DNA from: JBHJOF01 sp050330055
GTDB lineage: Bacteria > Pseudomonadota > Alphaproteobacteria > Kiloniellales > JAKSDN01
NCBI GenBank assembly: GCA_050330055.1
Contig: JBHJOF010000112.1
Coordinates: forward strand, 1-34,347
Direction: 5' to 3'
DNA length: 34,347 bases
A program made the translations under genes and the position numbers. Shown piece by piece: positions 1 to 7,412 of this stretch. Position 1 is the stretch's first letter. Every line of letters starts with the position of its first letter. Under the pieces are notes generated by a model. That model ran no database searches. It was not told the DNA's origin and was given only the letters and a program-made list of their open reading frames with translations.

Positions 1-2
1 TG

Positions 3-740
3 GAAGATTGGGGGCCGATGCCGGCCGGCGACGTGATCGCCGGCAACCCAATGCAGCAGGGCTTCAACTACTTCACCGATGCGACCGGCCGGCTGAGCGC
101 CGGGGTCTGGGCCTGCACGCCCATGACCACCAAGCCGGGGCCCTACAGCGTCAACGAGTTCATGCTGATCCTCGAAGGCGCCGTCACCATCGTCTGCCAG
201 GACGGCAGCGAGACCACGGTCCGCGCCGGCGAGAGCTTCGTCATTCCCAAGGGCCTGCACTGCTCCTGGCAGCAGAGTGAGCCGATCAGGAAAATCTACG
301 TCATCTTCGACGATCCCTCGGGGATGAAGCCGGCCGATCCGGACGCCCTCGAGGTGATCAAGCTGTCCCCCAAAGGCCCGGCCGGCGGCCTCGAGCCGGT
401 CGAGCTGCCGGACCTGAGCCTCTTCGAAGGGACGCCGCCGAGCCAGCATCTCTACACCTACTTCACCGACCTGACCGGGCAGCTGACGGCCGGCGTGTGG
501 ACCTGCTCGCCGATGACCCGCAAGGTCATCCCCTTCACGCGCAGCGAGCTCATGTGCCTGCTGGAGGGGGCCGTTACCATCATCGACGGCGAGGGGCGCG
601 AGCAGCACTTCAAGGCCGGCGACGCCGTCCTGATCCCGCAGGGCATGGACTGCGGCTGGCGCAGCGAGGTTCCGGTCCGCAAGTTCTACTGCAGCTTCGA
701 GCCGAGCGAGGCGGCGGAGGCGACGGCGGCGGCGCAGTAG
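3..740 (+). CDS. Tandem cupin_3 (DUF861/EutQ-like) protein, 5' partial
   Basis: The frame is open to the left edge, and the codons before the first ATG (position 18) read EDWGP, so the true start probably lies outside the window. The protein is two copies of one cupin half. Each copy has a YFTD(A/L)TG motif, then AGVW(A/T)C(S/T)PMT, then LEGAVTI, then an IP(K/Q)G strand. Copies begin near codons 25 and 153. Neither copy has the HxH metal ligands of classical cupins at the LEG strand; they carry NEF and SEL instead. That resembles the cupin_3/EutQ-like group rather than metal dioxygenases. Function is unknown; ligand binding or a sugar or amine role is possible. It ends in a low-complexity Ala tail just before a repeat element. 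Confidence 0.75.
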   Translation, partial: EDWGPMPAGDVIAGNPMQQGFNYFTDATGRLSAGVWACTPMTTKPGPYSVNEFMLILEGAVTIVCQDGSETTVRAGESFVIPKGLHCSWQQSEPIRKIYVIFDDPSGMKPADPDALEVIKLSPKGPAGGLEPVELPDLSLFEGTPPSQHLYTYFTDLTGQLTAGVWTCSPMTRKVIPFTRSELMCLLEGAVTIIDGEGREQHFKAGDAVLIPQGMDCGWRSEVPVRKFYCSFEPSEAAEATAAAQ

Positions 741-792
741 CGGTCGGTCCGCGGTGCAATTTGGTGGGTAGGCGTCTTCACTTGCCGGCGCC

Positions 793-943
793 TTCACCCT
801 CACCCTCCCACGCGCCCTTCGGTCGCGCGGGCCCCTCCCTCTCCCCTCGAGGGAGAGGGAAAACCAGGGCGCCGGTTTGTTCCCCTCGCCCTTGAGGGGA
901 GAGGGAGGGGCCCAACGCGAAGCGTTGGGAGGGTGAGGGTGAA
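793..943. repeat. Nested inverted-repeat intergenic element
   Basis: The outer arms 793-810 and 926-943 are exact 18-nt reverse complements. Inner arms 829-847 and 895-913 are exact 19-nt reverse complements. Small hairpins sit between the arms (CGCGCCCTTCGGTCGCGCG near 811 and AACGCGAAGCGTT near 914). The whole fills most of the gap between two genes pointing towards each other. It looks like a dispersed palindromic intergenic element of the kind common in Proteobacteria. It could also stop transcription from both sides. Confidence 0.8.
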
Positions 944-973
944 AACAGCGTCGCCTTCTAACGCGCATTCACT

Positions 974-1327
974 TCACGTCTTAACCGGCTTACCCCAGTC
1001 GAAGCCGATCAGCAGGCAGCCGGTCTCGGTGCGCGAGTTGTGGCGGCTGCCGGGGTCGTAGTGCACGAAGTCGCCGACCGTCAGCACCCGGCCGTCGCTT
1101 TCGATCAGCTCGCCCTCCAGGATGAGATAGTCCTCGACGCCTTCGTGCGTGTGGGGGATGGTCTCGGCGCCCGGCTCCATGCGGATCGCATAGCAGCCGT
1201 TGCCGTTGGCGTCGTAGCTGAGCGGCAGCCAGCCCATATCCTCCTGCACCGGCCCTTCCATGTCGTAGACCCGGTAGCTGGCCTGGTAGATGTTGATGAC
1301 CCTGCGGTCGGGGCGCTCGTCGCTCAT
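974..1327 (-). CDS. Single-domain cupin protein with canonical metal site
   Basis: This is a 117-aa protein with one small beta barrel. The first cupin motif is present as PHTHEGVEDYLILEGEL, giving two His and a Glu, and the second as PGSRHNS, giving the third His. A divalent metal can therefore be expected. The ATG at 1327 follows GGAGAG with a 6-nt spacer. Family members include sugar isomerases, dioxygenases and sensor domains, and nothing here singles one out. It is not obviously related in sequence to the tandem cupin upstream, which lacks these His residues. It is transcribed towards that gene and away from the methyltransferase-like gene at 1394. Confidence 0.8.
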   Translation of the reverse strand: MSDERPDRRVINIYQASYRVYDMEGPVQEDMGWLPLSYDANGNGCYAIRMEPGAETIPHTHEGVEDYLILEGELIESDGRVLTVGDFVHYDPGSRHNSRTETGCLLIGFDWGKPVKT

Positions 1328-1393
1328 TCGAGTCTCTCCTAGGATCGCGCGTCGAGGTAGTTGTCGGGTCGATTGTCAGGCAGGGCGCCAGGC

Positions 1394-2293
1394 ATGGGCA
1401 AGCCGGGATCGGACTCCATCACCGTGCGCGAGCACGAGGACTTCGCGCGGGTCTACGACCTGCCCGACCCGCGCCCCTATTACCGGGCGCTGCGGCCGCT
1501 CGACTACCGCATGCCGGCCGTGGCCTGCGGCTACCTGGAGCAACACGCCGCGCGCATCGCATCGGCGCGGGGCCCAGGGCGCGATGGGGCGCGGCTGCGC
1601 CTGCTCGACTTTGCCTGCGGCTATGCGGCAAATGGCGCGCTGCTGCTGCACGAGCTCAGCCTGGATGAGCTCTATGCATTCTATGGGAGCGACGCGCCTG
1701 ACGATCCAGGGGGCGACCCGACGACTCATGACGCACGCTTCTTCACCGCGCGGCGGAGCGCCGATCCGGCCTTCGAAGTCGGCGGGCTTGACGTTGCGGC
1801 AACGGCCCTCGCTTACGCGCGTGACTGCGGACTCTTGCACGAGGCCTTCGCCGAAAACCTGCTCGAGTCGCCACCGAGCACGTCCTTGAAGGCGTTCCTG
1901 GACAGCACCGACATCGTGCTGGAGACCGGCGGCATCGGCGACCTGCTGGCGCCCTGCTTCGCCCGCCTGCTGGACGCTGCCGGCGGCACACCCGGCAGCC
2001 GGAGGCCCTGGTTCCTCTACAGCCCGCGCGGCAACGTCGACGAGGCGCCACTAAGGCAGCTCTTCGCCGAGCGCGGCTACCGCCTGGAAACCTGCAGCGA
2101 GGAGCCCTTCCGCTACCGCCGCCTGATGAGCGCGCGCGAGGAGGCCGAGGTGACGGCGGCGGCGCGCCGCTACGGCAAGGACCCGGCGGCGCACTTCCAC
2201 GACGGCTGGTTCATCAACCCGCTGCGTCTCGCCCGGCCGAAGGAAGACTCAGCCGCCCTTCCCGTCTCAGAGATCATGCTGAAACACCAGTGA
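1394..2293 (+). CDS. SAM-dependent methyltransferase-like protein
   Basis: A glycine-containing nucleotide-binding-like motif (LRLLDFACGYAANG, about residues 72-85) near the N-terminus, followed by GGLDVAATALAYAR, fits a class I methyltransferase Rossmann fold. A later IVLETGGIGDL segment fits the strand after it. The C-terminal half (YSPRGNVDEAPLRQLF to the end) is not recognised. The chosen ATG follows AGGG with an 8-nt spacer. A TTG at 1361, with GAGG only 3 nt away, would add 11 residues. Substrate unknown. It diverges from the cupin gene at 974-1327, with 66 bp between them. Confidence 0.6.
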   Translation: MGKPGSDSITVREHEDFARVYDLPDPRPYYRALRPLDYRMPAVACGYLEQHAARIASARGPGRDGARLRLLDFACGYAANGALLLHELSLDELYAFYGSDAPDDPGGDPTTHDARFFTARRSADPAFEVGGLDVAATALAYARDCGLLHEAFAENLLESPPSTSLKAFLDSTDIVLETGGIGDLLAPCFARLLDAAGGTPGSRRPWFLYSPRGNVDEAPLRQLFAERGYRLETCSEEPFRYRRLMSAREEAEVTAAARRYGKDPAAHFHDGWFINPLRLARPKEDSAALPVSEIMLKHQ

Positions 2294-2322
2294 GGACATA
2301 GAACAGCGAATCGATCCAGGAC

Positions 2323-2473
2323 GTCATGGTCGGCGAAGGCCGGCCATCCACGAGTTGTTGTTTTCAGCGGGATAGCAGAGCAGCGCTGCATCCTGCACTC
2401 CAACGAGCGTGGCGGGCCCATCGCAGCCGCACCAATAAAAACGCGTGGATGGTCGGCCTTCGCCGACCATGAC
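2323..2473. repeat. Inverted repeat, 30-bp arms
   Basis: Arms 2323-2352 and 2444-2473 are reverse complements with a single mismatch over 30 nt, separated by 91 nt. No gene lies inside. The long, nearly perfect arms and the absence of any coding signal suggest a non-autonomous (MITE-like) or palindromic intergenic element rather than a terminator. Confidence 0.75.
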
Positions 2474-2508
2474 GATCTGTGTGAACGAGCCTTGGCCGAA
2501 CGGCCGTA

Positions 2509-2527
2509 GATCAAGTCCGGGCATGAC
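2509..2527. repeat. Copy of a dispersed intergenic repeat (minus orientation)
   Basis: These 19 bases are the exact reverse complement of 33919-33937 at the other end of the window. The motif (CATGCCCGGACTTGAT core) recurs between genes in many alphaproteobacterial genomes, which is known rather than shown here. Confidence 0.7.
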
Positions 2528-2544
2528 AGCATGTGTGGGCTGTC

Positions 2545-3123
2545 TCATAGGCTCGCAAGCATGAGGCGCTGCCAGACGACGAAGACCAGGATCATGTCGA
2601 CTGTCTTGCCGTCACTGCCGAGCGGCAGGAAGAGGCGCTCCTCGTCGCGCGGGACGTGATTGTTGTCGAGGACAGTGTCGCTGCGATAGAGCGGCCGGGC
2701 AGTCGCTGCCACGTAGCCGTAGGTCTCGAGGGCGCGCTCAGCATCAGGGCCATAGTAGCCCTCGGTGACGTCGAGCCCGGTCGGGTCATGGCCGCGCCGA
2801 TCGACGTCCCGGGTCCCGACCAGGCGATAGCGAAAGCGCCGCGGCTCGCTTTCCACGTCGACCAGCAGCACGCCGGGCAGGACGTGACGCGGCATGTCGA
2901 CGGGATCGAAATCCGCCCGCGAGGGCATGGCGCGACCGCCGCGCCGCTCGTCCCACAGGCGGTAGACCGTGGCTATATCCGGATGACAGCGCGCCAGGAA
3001 CGACTCGTCGCCATAGACGCCCTCCTGCGCAAGCAGGTCGCGCCAATCCTTCGGTCCAGCGCCACCCGTGGATTTCGAGCGGCTCTTGTCAATCAGGACT
3101 CCCTGCCGTTTGCGACGCGGCAA
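2545..3123 (-). CDS. PAS_5-type (PF07310-like) sensor-domain protein
   Basis: 192 aa. The middle reads like the PAS_5 family common in Alphaproteobacteria: an MPSRADFDPVDMPRHVLPG motif (about residues 66-84), then FRYRLVGTRDVDRRG (about 95-109), a GYYGP turn, and a C-terminal strand pair ending VDMILVF. No output domain is attached, so it probably works as a ligand-binding or protein-interaction module. The start is TTG at 3123. It is supported by GGGAGGG (3132-3138 on the opposite strand) with an 8-nt spacer, and no better ATG exists upstream. The N-terminal 25 residues are basic and probably flexible. Confidence 0.8.
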   Translation of the reverse strand: MPRRKRQGVLIDKSRSKSTGGAGPKDWRDLLAQEGVYGDESFLARCHPDIATVYRLWDERRGGRAMPSRADFDPVDMPRHVLPGVLLVDVESEPRRFRYRLVGTRDVDRRGHDPTGLDVTEGYYGPDAERALETYGYVAATARPLYRSDTVLDNNHVPRDEERLFLPLGSDGKTVDMILVFVVWQRLMLASL

Positions 3124-3214
3124 GGCTGAGACCCTCCCTGGCCGATACCATGCGGACAGGTCTTCCGGCCAGGAATGACGCTAGTCCAGCTCTCGGCCAA
3201 AGTCCATTGAGGGC

Positions 3215-4822
3215 CTAGAGCCGCCCGTCGTAGGCGGCCTTGTCGATCTTGCAGGCGATCACCGTGAAGCGGTCGGCGGCCAGCGCCGTCTGCATGGCTT
3301 GGCTCAGGGCCTCGCGGCTGGCGACGCCGATGCCGTCACCGCCCAGCGCCTTGGCGACCGCGACGAAGTCGGTGGCGCCGAAATCGACGCCGACCGCCGG
3401 GAGCTGGCGCTGGCGCTGCTTCAGGTCGATGAGCGCCAGGGACTCGTCGACGAAGACTACGATCACCACCGGCAGCTTGAGATCGCGCAGAGTGGCGAGC
3501 TCGCCCAGCACCATCTCCAGGCCGGCGTCGCCGGTGAAGGCGACGACCGGCCGCTCGGGTTCGGCCAGCTTGGCGCCGATGGCGAGCGGCAGGGCGCAGC
3601 CCATGGTGCAGAGCCCGGTCGACTGCAGCAGGCTGCGCGCCTCGTAGGTCTCCCATACCTGGCTCAAGAGGATGCGATGGGCGCCGCTGTCGACGGTGGC
3701 GATGCCGTTGCGCGGCAGGGCGGCGCGCACCGTCTCGACTATGGCGGCCGGGCCCCAGGCCTCGTCGACGCGGAAATCGCCGGGCAGCGCCTGCTTGACC
3801 GCCGCCGGCTCGCCGCCTGGCCAGGTCGGCCGCGGTTGGATGCCCTCGCCCAGCGCCGCCAGGCCGGCCGCCACGTCGCAGACGAAGCCGAGGCTCGCCT
3901 GGTGCATGCCGTGCTGGTTCGGGACTGCGGCGAACTCGACGACGCGCTGTTTCTCCGGGTCCCAGGGATCGCGCCAGCCGGCGCGCATCTCGATCGGGTC
4001 GTAGCCAGCCAGGAGGATCAGGTCGGCCTGGCGCAGCAGCGGCAGCAGGCGCCTGTCGGCGGTCGGCGAGAGCCCGGCGCCGCCCAGCGCCAGGGCATCA
4101 TCCTCCGGCAACAATCCTTTTGCTTTGTATGTGGTTATGACGGGACAGTTAAAGTGTCGCGCGAAGCTGGTTAAGGCGACCTCGGCGCGTTGGTTGACGG
4201 CGTCGACGCCGGCCACGATCAGCGGCCGCTCGGCCTCCGCCAGCCACTGCCTGGCGCGGGCGAGATCGGGCCCGGCCGCCGGCGCTACCGGAGCCGGCGG
4301 CGCGCGGTGCGGCGCGGCGCCGTCGCTCTGCGCCAAGGCGGCGATCGAGATCGGCAGGTCGAGGTGCACCGGCCCCAGCTGGCCGTCGAGGGCGATGGCC
4401 AGCGCCTTGTCGGCCAGCAGGCCGGCGCCCTTGGCCGGCACGCGGAAGCTCGCCTTGGTGATGGAACGGAACAGCGCGCCATGGTCCATCACCTGGTGGG
4501 TGTAGCCGAGCGCCTCGTCGTCATCGACGCAGCCGGTCAGCACGATCATCGGCACGCGGTCCTGCTGGGCGTTGGCCACCACGTTGACGGCATTGGTGGC
4601 GCCCGGCCCCAAGGTCGCCACCAGCACGCCGGGCGCCCGCGTGCGCTGGTAGACGCCTTCGGCCAGGAAGCCGGCCGCGTTCTCGTGCTTGGTCAGGATG
4701 AAGCGGATGCCGGCGCGATCGAGCGCGTCGAGCAGCGTCAGCACCTCGCCGCCGGGAATGCCGAAGGCGTAGCGGCAGCCGGCGTCGTGCAGGCGGCGGG
4801 CGATGAGGTCGGCGGCGTTCAT
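3215..4822 (-). CDS. Thiamine-diphosphate enzyme, acetolactate synthase-like (IlvB superfamily)
   Basis: At 535 aa it has the normal length and three-domain layout of the family. The N-terminal Pyr domain carries the catalytic Glu47 in KHENAAGF. A central Rossmann-type domain follows. The C-terminal PP domain has GDAG at 431-434. The usual Asn of the Mg-ThDP motif is replaced by Asp459 in VFVDES, a variant I associate with a subfamily of unassigned enzymes. The gene begins 19 nt after the stop of the acyl-CoA dehydrogenase-like gene, so the two are almost certainly co-transcribed. Known relatives include acetolactate synthase, sulfoacetaldehyde acetyltransferase and several 2-oxo acid decarboxylases. 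The substrate cannot be read from the sequence; a sulfur-compound role is only an inference from the neighbour. Confidence 0.85.
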   Translation of the reverse strand: MNAADLIARRLHDAGCRYAFGIPGGEVLTLLDALDRAGIRFILTKHENAAGFLAEGVYQRTRAPGVLVATLGPGATNAVNVVANAQQDRVPMIVLTGCVDDDEALGYTHQVMDHGALFRSITKASFRVPAKGAGLLADKALAIALDGQLGPVHLDLPISIAALAQSDGAAPHRAPPAPVAPAAGPDLARARQWLAEAERPLIVAGVDAVNQRAEVALTSFARHFNCPVITTYKAKGLLPEDDALALGGAGLSPTADRRLLPLLRQADLILLAGYDPIEMRAGWRDPWDPEKQRVVEFAAVPNQHGMHQASLGFVCDVAAGLAALGEGIQPRPTWPGGEPAAVKQALPGDFRVDEAWGPAAIVETVRAALPRNGIATVDSGAHRILLSQVWETYEARSLLQSTGLCTMGCALPLAIGAKLAEPERPVVAFTGDAGLEMVLGELATLRDLKLPVVIVVFVDESLALIDLKQRQRQLPAVGVDFGATDFVAVAKALGGDGIGVASREALSQAMQTALAADRFTVIACKIDKAAYDGRL

Positions 4823-4841
4823 GCCCGGCAGCTTCGAGCCC

Positions 4842-6077
4842 TCATTCCGCCGCCTTGTCGCGGCTCCGCTCGGCCAGCCGCAGGTAGCCCTCGCGGGTCT
4901 GCGGCAGCTTGCGCTCGAGCAGGCGCCCGGCGATCACGGTGCGCAGGATCTGTGCCGTGCCGCCGCCGATGGTGAACATGCGCGCGTCACGCGCCATGCG
5001 CTCCAGCGGGAAGTCGCGCGAATAGCCGCGCGCGCCGAAGATCTGCAGCGCGTCATTGGTCACCTTGATCGCGGTCTCCGAGGCCAGCAGCTTGGCCTGG
5101 GCCGCCGCGGTCGGCTCGGGAAAGGCGCGCGCGCCCTGCTCGCCGCCAGCGCCGGCTGCCGCCTTGTGGATCAGCGCCCGCGACGCGGCGAGGCCCACGC
5201 TCATGTCTGCCAGCATCCACTGCAGGCCCTGGAACTCGCAGATCGGCCGGCCGAACTGCTCGCGCTGCTGGCTGTAGGCGAGCGCCAGCTGATAGGCGCC
5301 CTCGGCGATGCCGAGCGCCACCGTGGCGGCGCCGACCCGCTGGCTGTTGTAGGCGTCCATCAGGTCGGCGAAGCCGCGCCGGAAACCGCGCGGCGGCAGC
5401 AGCATCATTTCCGCCGGAATCTCCAAATCCTGGAAGATCAGCTCGGTCTCCGGGATGCCGCGCAGGCCCATGGCCGGCTCGCGCTTGCCGACGATCAGGC
5501 CCGGCGACTGGTCTCGCACGGCGATGAAGCCGCCGATGCCGAGCTCCTCGCCCTTCTCGTCGAACACGCGGGCGAAGATCAGATGCAGCTTCGAGACGCC
5601 GCCGCCGGTGATCCAGTGCTTCTTGCCGTTGATCACGTAGCGGTCGCCGAGCTTGTCGGCGCGCGTGGTCATCTCCGAGGCGGCGCTGCCGGCCTCGGGC
5701 TCGGTGATGCAGATCGCCGGCTTGTCGCCGGCCAGCACAAGCTCGGCGGCGAGCGTCTTCTGGGCGTCGCTGCCGTAGGTCATGATGGCGGCGATGGCAC
5801 CCATGTTGGCCTCGACCGTGATGCGGCCGGTGACGCCGCAGACCTGCGCCATCTCCTCGATCACCAGCACGGTTTCGAGGAAGCCGAGCCCGGCCCCGCC
5901 GAGCGCCTTGGGGATGGTCATGCCCATGAAGCCGGCGTCGGTCAGCGCCTGCACGTTGTCCCAGGGATAGGCCTCGCTGCGGTCGACCTCGGCGGCGCGC
6001 GGCGCGATGATCGAGCGCGCGAGATCACGGGCGCGGGTCTGCAGGTCGCGCTGCGCGGGGGTCAGATCGTGGGGCAT
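4842..6077 (-). CDS. acd: Acyl-CoA dehydrogenase-fold protein, probable 3-sulfinopropanoyl-CoA desulfinase
   Basis: 411 aa with the full acyl-CoA dehydrogenase layout: helical N-terminus, beta domain (ITEPEAGSAASEMTT about 125-139, WITGGGVSK 155-163), and helical C-terminus with REQFGRP (272-278). Both places where the family keeps its catalytic Glu are changed: IGGGT (370-374) has Gly372 where IYEGT has Glu, and the helix position before Arg247 is Gln246. Arg85 in GRITVEANMG is present. This Arg/Gln combination is what I recall for 3-sulfinopropanoyl-CoA desulfinase (AcdDPN7 of Advenella, Arg84 and Gln246), which releases sulfite and propanoyl-CoA without net oxidation. The ATG at 6077 follows GGAG with a 10-nt spacer; a longer reading upstream has no family similarity. 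It is first in an operon with the ThDP enzyme. The alternative is an ordinary dehydrogenase with an unusual base. Confidence 0.75.
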   Translation of the reverse strand: MPHDLTPAQRDLQTRARDLARSIIAPRAAEVDRSEAYPWDNVQALTDAGFMGMTIPKALGGAGLGFLETVLVIEEMAQVCGVTGRITVEANMGAIAAIMTYGSDAQKTLAAELVLAGDKPAICITEPEAGSAASEMTTRADKLGDRYVINGKKHWITGGGVSKLHLIFARVFDEKGEELGIGGFIAVRDQSPGLIVGKREPAMGLRGIPETELIFQDLEIPAEMMLLPPRGFRRGFADLMDAYNSQRVGAATVALGIAEGAYQLALAYSQQREQFGRPICEFQGLQWMLADMSVGLAASRALIHKAAAGAGGEQGARAFPEPTAAAQAKLLASETAIKVTNDALQIFGARGYSRDFPLERMARDARMFTIGGGTAQILRTVIAGRLLERKLPQTREGYLRLAERSRDKAAE

Positions 6078-6262
6078 GGCGGAACGGCTCCGGTCGAGGC
6101 CGGGAGTGTGCGACCGGCGGGCTGTGGACGCAAGGGCTTGCTGCCTCGCACCGGGAAGCGGAAGCCGCGGCCGGGGCCCCGTCCTGAGACCGAGCCGGCC
6201 GCGGCCGCCCCACGGCCGATGCCCGCCGTCCTGGCGGGCCGGCCACGGAGGTGGCTGGACCG

Positions 6263-6652
6263 CTAGTAGCGGTATCCGGTCGGATAGCGGCCGCCCGGCA
6301 CGAAGACGGCGCGGCCGAAGGTGTCGTAGCAGAGCGACCCGCTGCGCTTGGCCCGGGATCCCCTGTACCGGTCGATCACGACGACGGGGCGACAGCCATA
6401 GCCGGGCCACGGCGGGACCAGGGAATAGACATGGCCGTGTTTGGGGGCGCGGTGGAACTGGCCGGACCTGTGGTGAAAGGGGCGATAGGGCTCGTAGTGC
6501 CGCTTATGGTGATGGTGGTAGCTCGGCTGACGGAAGTTGCGCCAGTCGTGCTGACCGTGGTGATGGCGCGAGCCGCCGGCCAGAGCTGTGGCCGGAGCAG
6601 CGAGCAATGTTGCCAAGGTGAGGGCCGCCAAACGCCTGAAGAGCTGATCCAT
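6263..6652 (-). CDS. His-rich secreted protein
   Basis: 129 aa. A clear signal peptide (MDQLFRRLAALTLATLLAAP, cleavage likely after TALA at about residue 25) is followed by a region very rich in His, Tyr and Arg (HHH at 30-32, HHHH about 46-49, several more), then a C-terminal part with two Cys. A perfect AGGAGG (6658-6663 on the opposite strand) lies 5 nt before the ATG. Clustered His residues suggest metal binding (Ni, Zn or Cu) in the periplasm, but no known family is recognised and this is an inference. Confidence 0.7.
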   Translation of the reverse strand: MDQLFRRLAALTLATLLAAPATALAGGSRHHHGQHDWRNFRQPSYHHHHKRHYEPYRPFHHRSGQFHRAPKHGHVYSLVPPWPGYGCRPVVVIDRYRGSRAKRSGSLCYDTFGRAVFVPGGRYPTGYRY

Positions 6653-6775
6653 AGGAGCCTCCTGAGACCGCTGGCTAGCGCAGTACTGCGCGCAACTCCG
6701 GCTCGCCGACCTCTATGGATTGCTATACGGTGGCCTCCGTCCCGGCATCCCCGCAAAGCCGTTGCCCGGGAGCGG

Positions 6776-7093
6776 TCAGGGCAGGACGCGCCTGAGCTCC
6801 TGGACCACCGCGTGGCGCCATTCGACCAGCCGCAAGGACTGCTCCAGGCTGATCGTCCGGGTCGGCGCCGGCCCGCCCTGAAGTCCGTTCCGGCGCGCCC
6901 GGTCGAGGCTCGCGATCAAGCCGGGCAACTCGCTGGCACCGCTCGACGGGGGGTCGTCGAAGGTGACCCGGTTGATCGTGAAATTGGAGCCCGCGGCACC
7001 GTCTGCGATCCGATCGCTCGCCTGCTCCGCAAGGGCGGGTAGCGCGAAGCAGGCAAAGGCGGCAATCGGAAGCAGCAGGCGGCGGAACGACAT
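6776..7093 (-). CDS. Small secreted protein of unknown function
   Basis: 105 aa from the ATG at 7093, which has GGGAG 8 nt upstream and leads directly into a signal peptide (FRRLLLPIAAFACFALPALA). A longer reading from 7135 would put 14 residues before the signal and is less likely. The mature part is hydrophilic and ends in an amphipathic helix (EWRHAVVQELRRVL). No family recognised. It is read divergently from the lipoprotein gene at 7413 across an AT-rich intergenic region. Confidence 0.6.
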   Translation of the reverse strand: MSFRRLLLPIAAFACFALPALAEQASDRIADGAAGSNFTINRVTFDDPPSSGASELPGLIASLDRARRNGLQGGPAPTRTISLEQSLRLVEWRHAVVQELRRVLP

Positions 7094-7132
7094 GGTCCGG
7101 GCTCCCTCGTTGAGGAGCTCAGGATCGCGGCC

Positions 7133-7175
7133 CATTATTAACAGAAACTTTACAATATTAATATTCTTAATAATG
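7133..7175. promoter_or_regulatory. AT-rich divergent promoter region with palindromes
   Basis: The 319-bp space between the divergent genes starting at 7093 and 7413 holds no gene. Its core is strikingly AT-rich for this genome. CATTATTAA (7133-7141) is repeated in inverted form as TTAATAATG (7167-7175), and AATATTAATATT (7154-7165) is a perfect 12-bp palindrome. It is a likely promoter or operator site. A further TTAA-N6-TTAA pair lies at 7311-7324. No specific regulator can be named. Confidence 0.45.
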
Positions 7176-7412
7176 ACTGAAGAAGATCACAGGATTATCA
7201 CAAAAGGTCTGAATCGCCCGGCAGCTCCTGCGCATATCGATACTTCTGCTTTACTTTCGATCAGCTGTCAGCCTTAGCCAAGTCGTCCCGCGAGGCGTAT
7301 GCGCCCAAGGTTAATATTTGTTAACCCTGGTTCTTCACTGGACGCAAAACACTTCCCGCGACACTGCAGCGTCCTGCCCAAAAGGGCAGCCCTACCGAGC
7401 AGAGGATCGGCC

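Noticed and set aside
4803..6266. 487-codon open frame on the plus strand
   Set aside because: It is antisense to the acyl-CoA dehydrogenase-like gene. Such frames are common opposite GC-rich genes and the protein has no recognisable family.
7311..7324. TTAA-N6-TTAA as a CtrA box
   Set aside because: The spacer is 6, not 7, so it is not counted as a full site.
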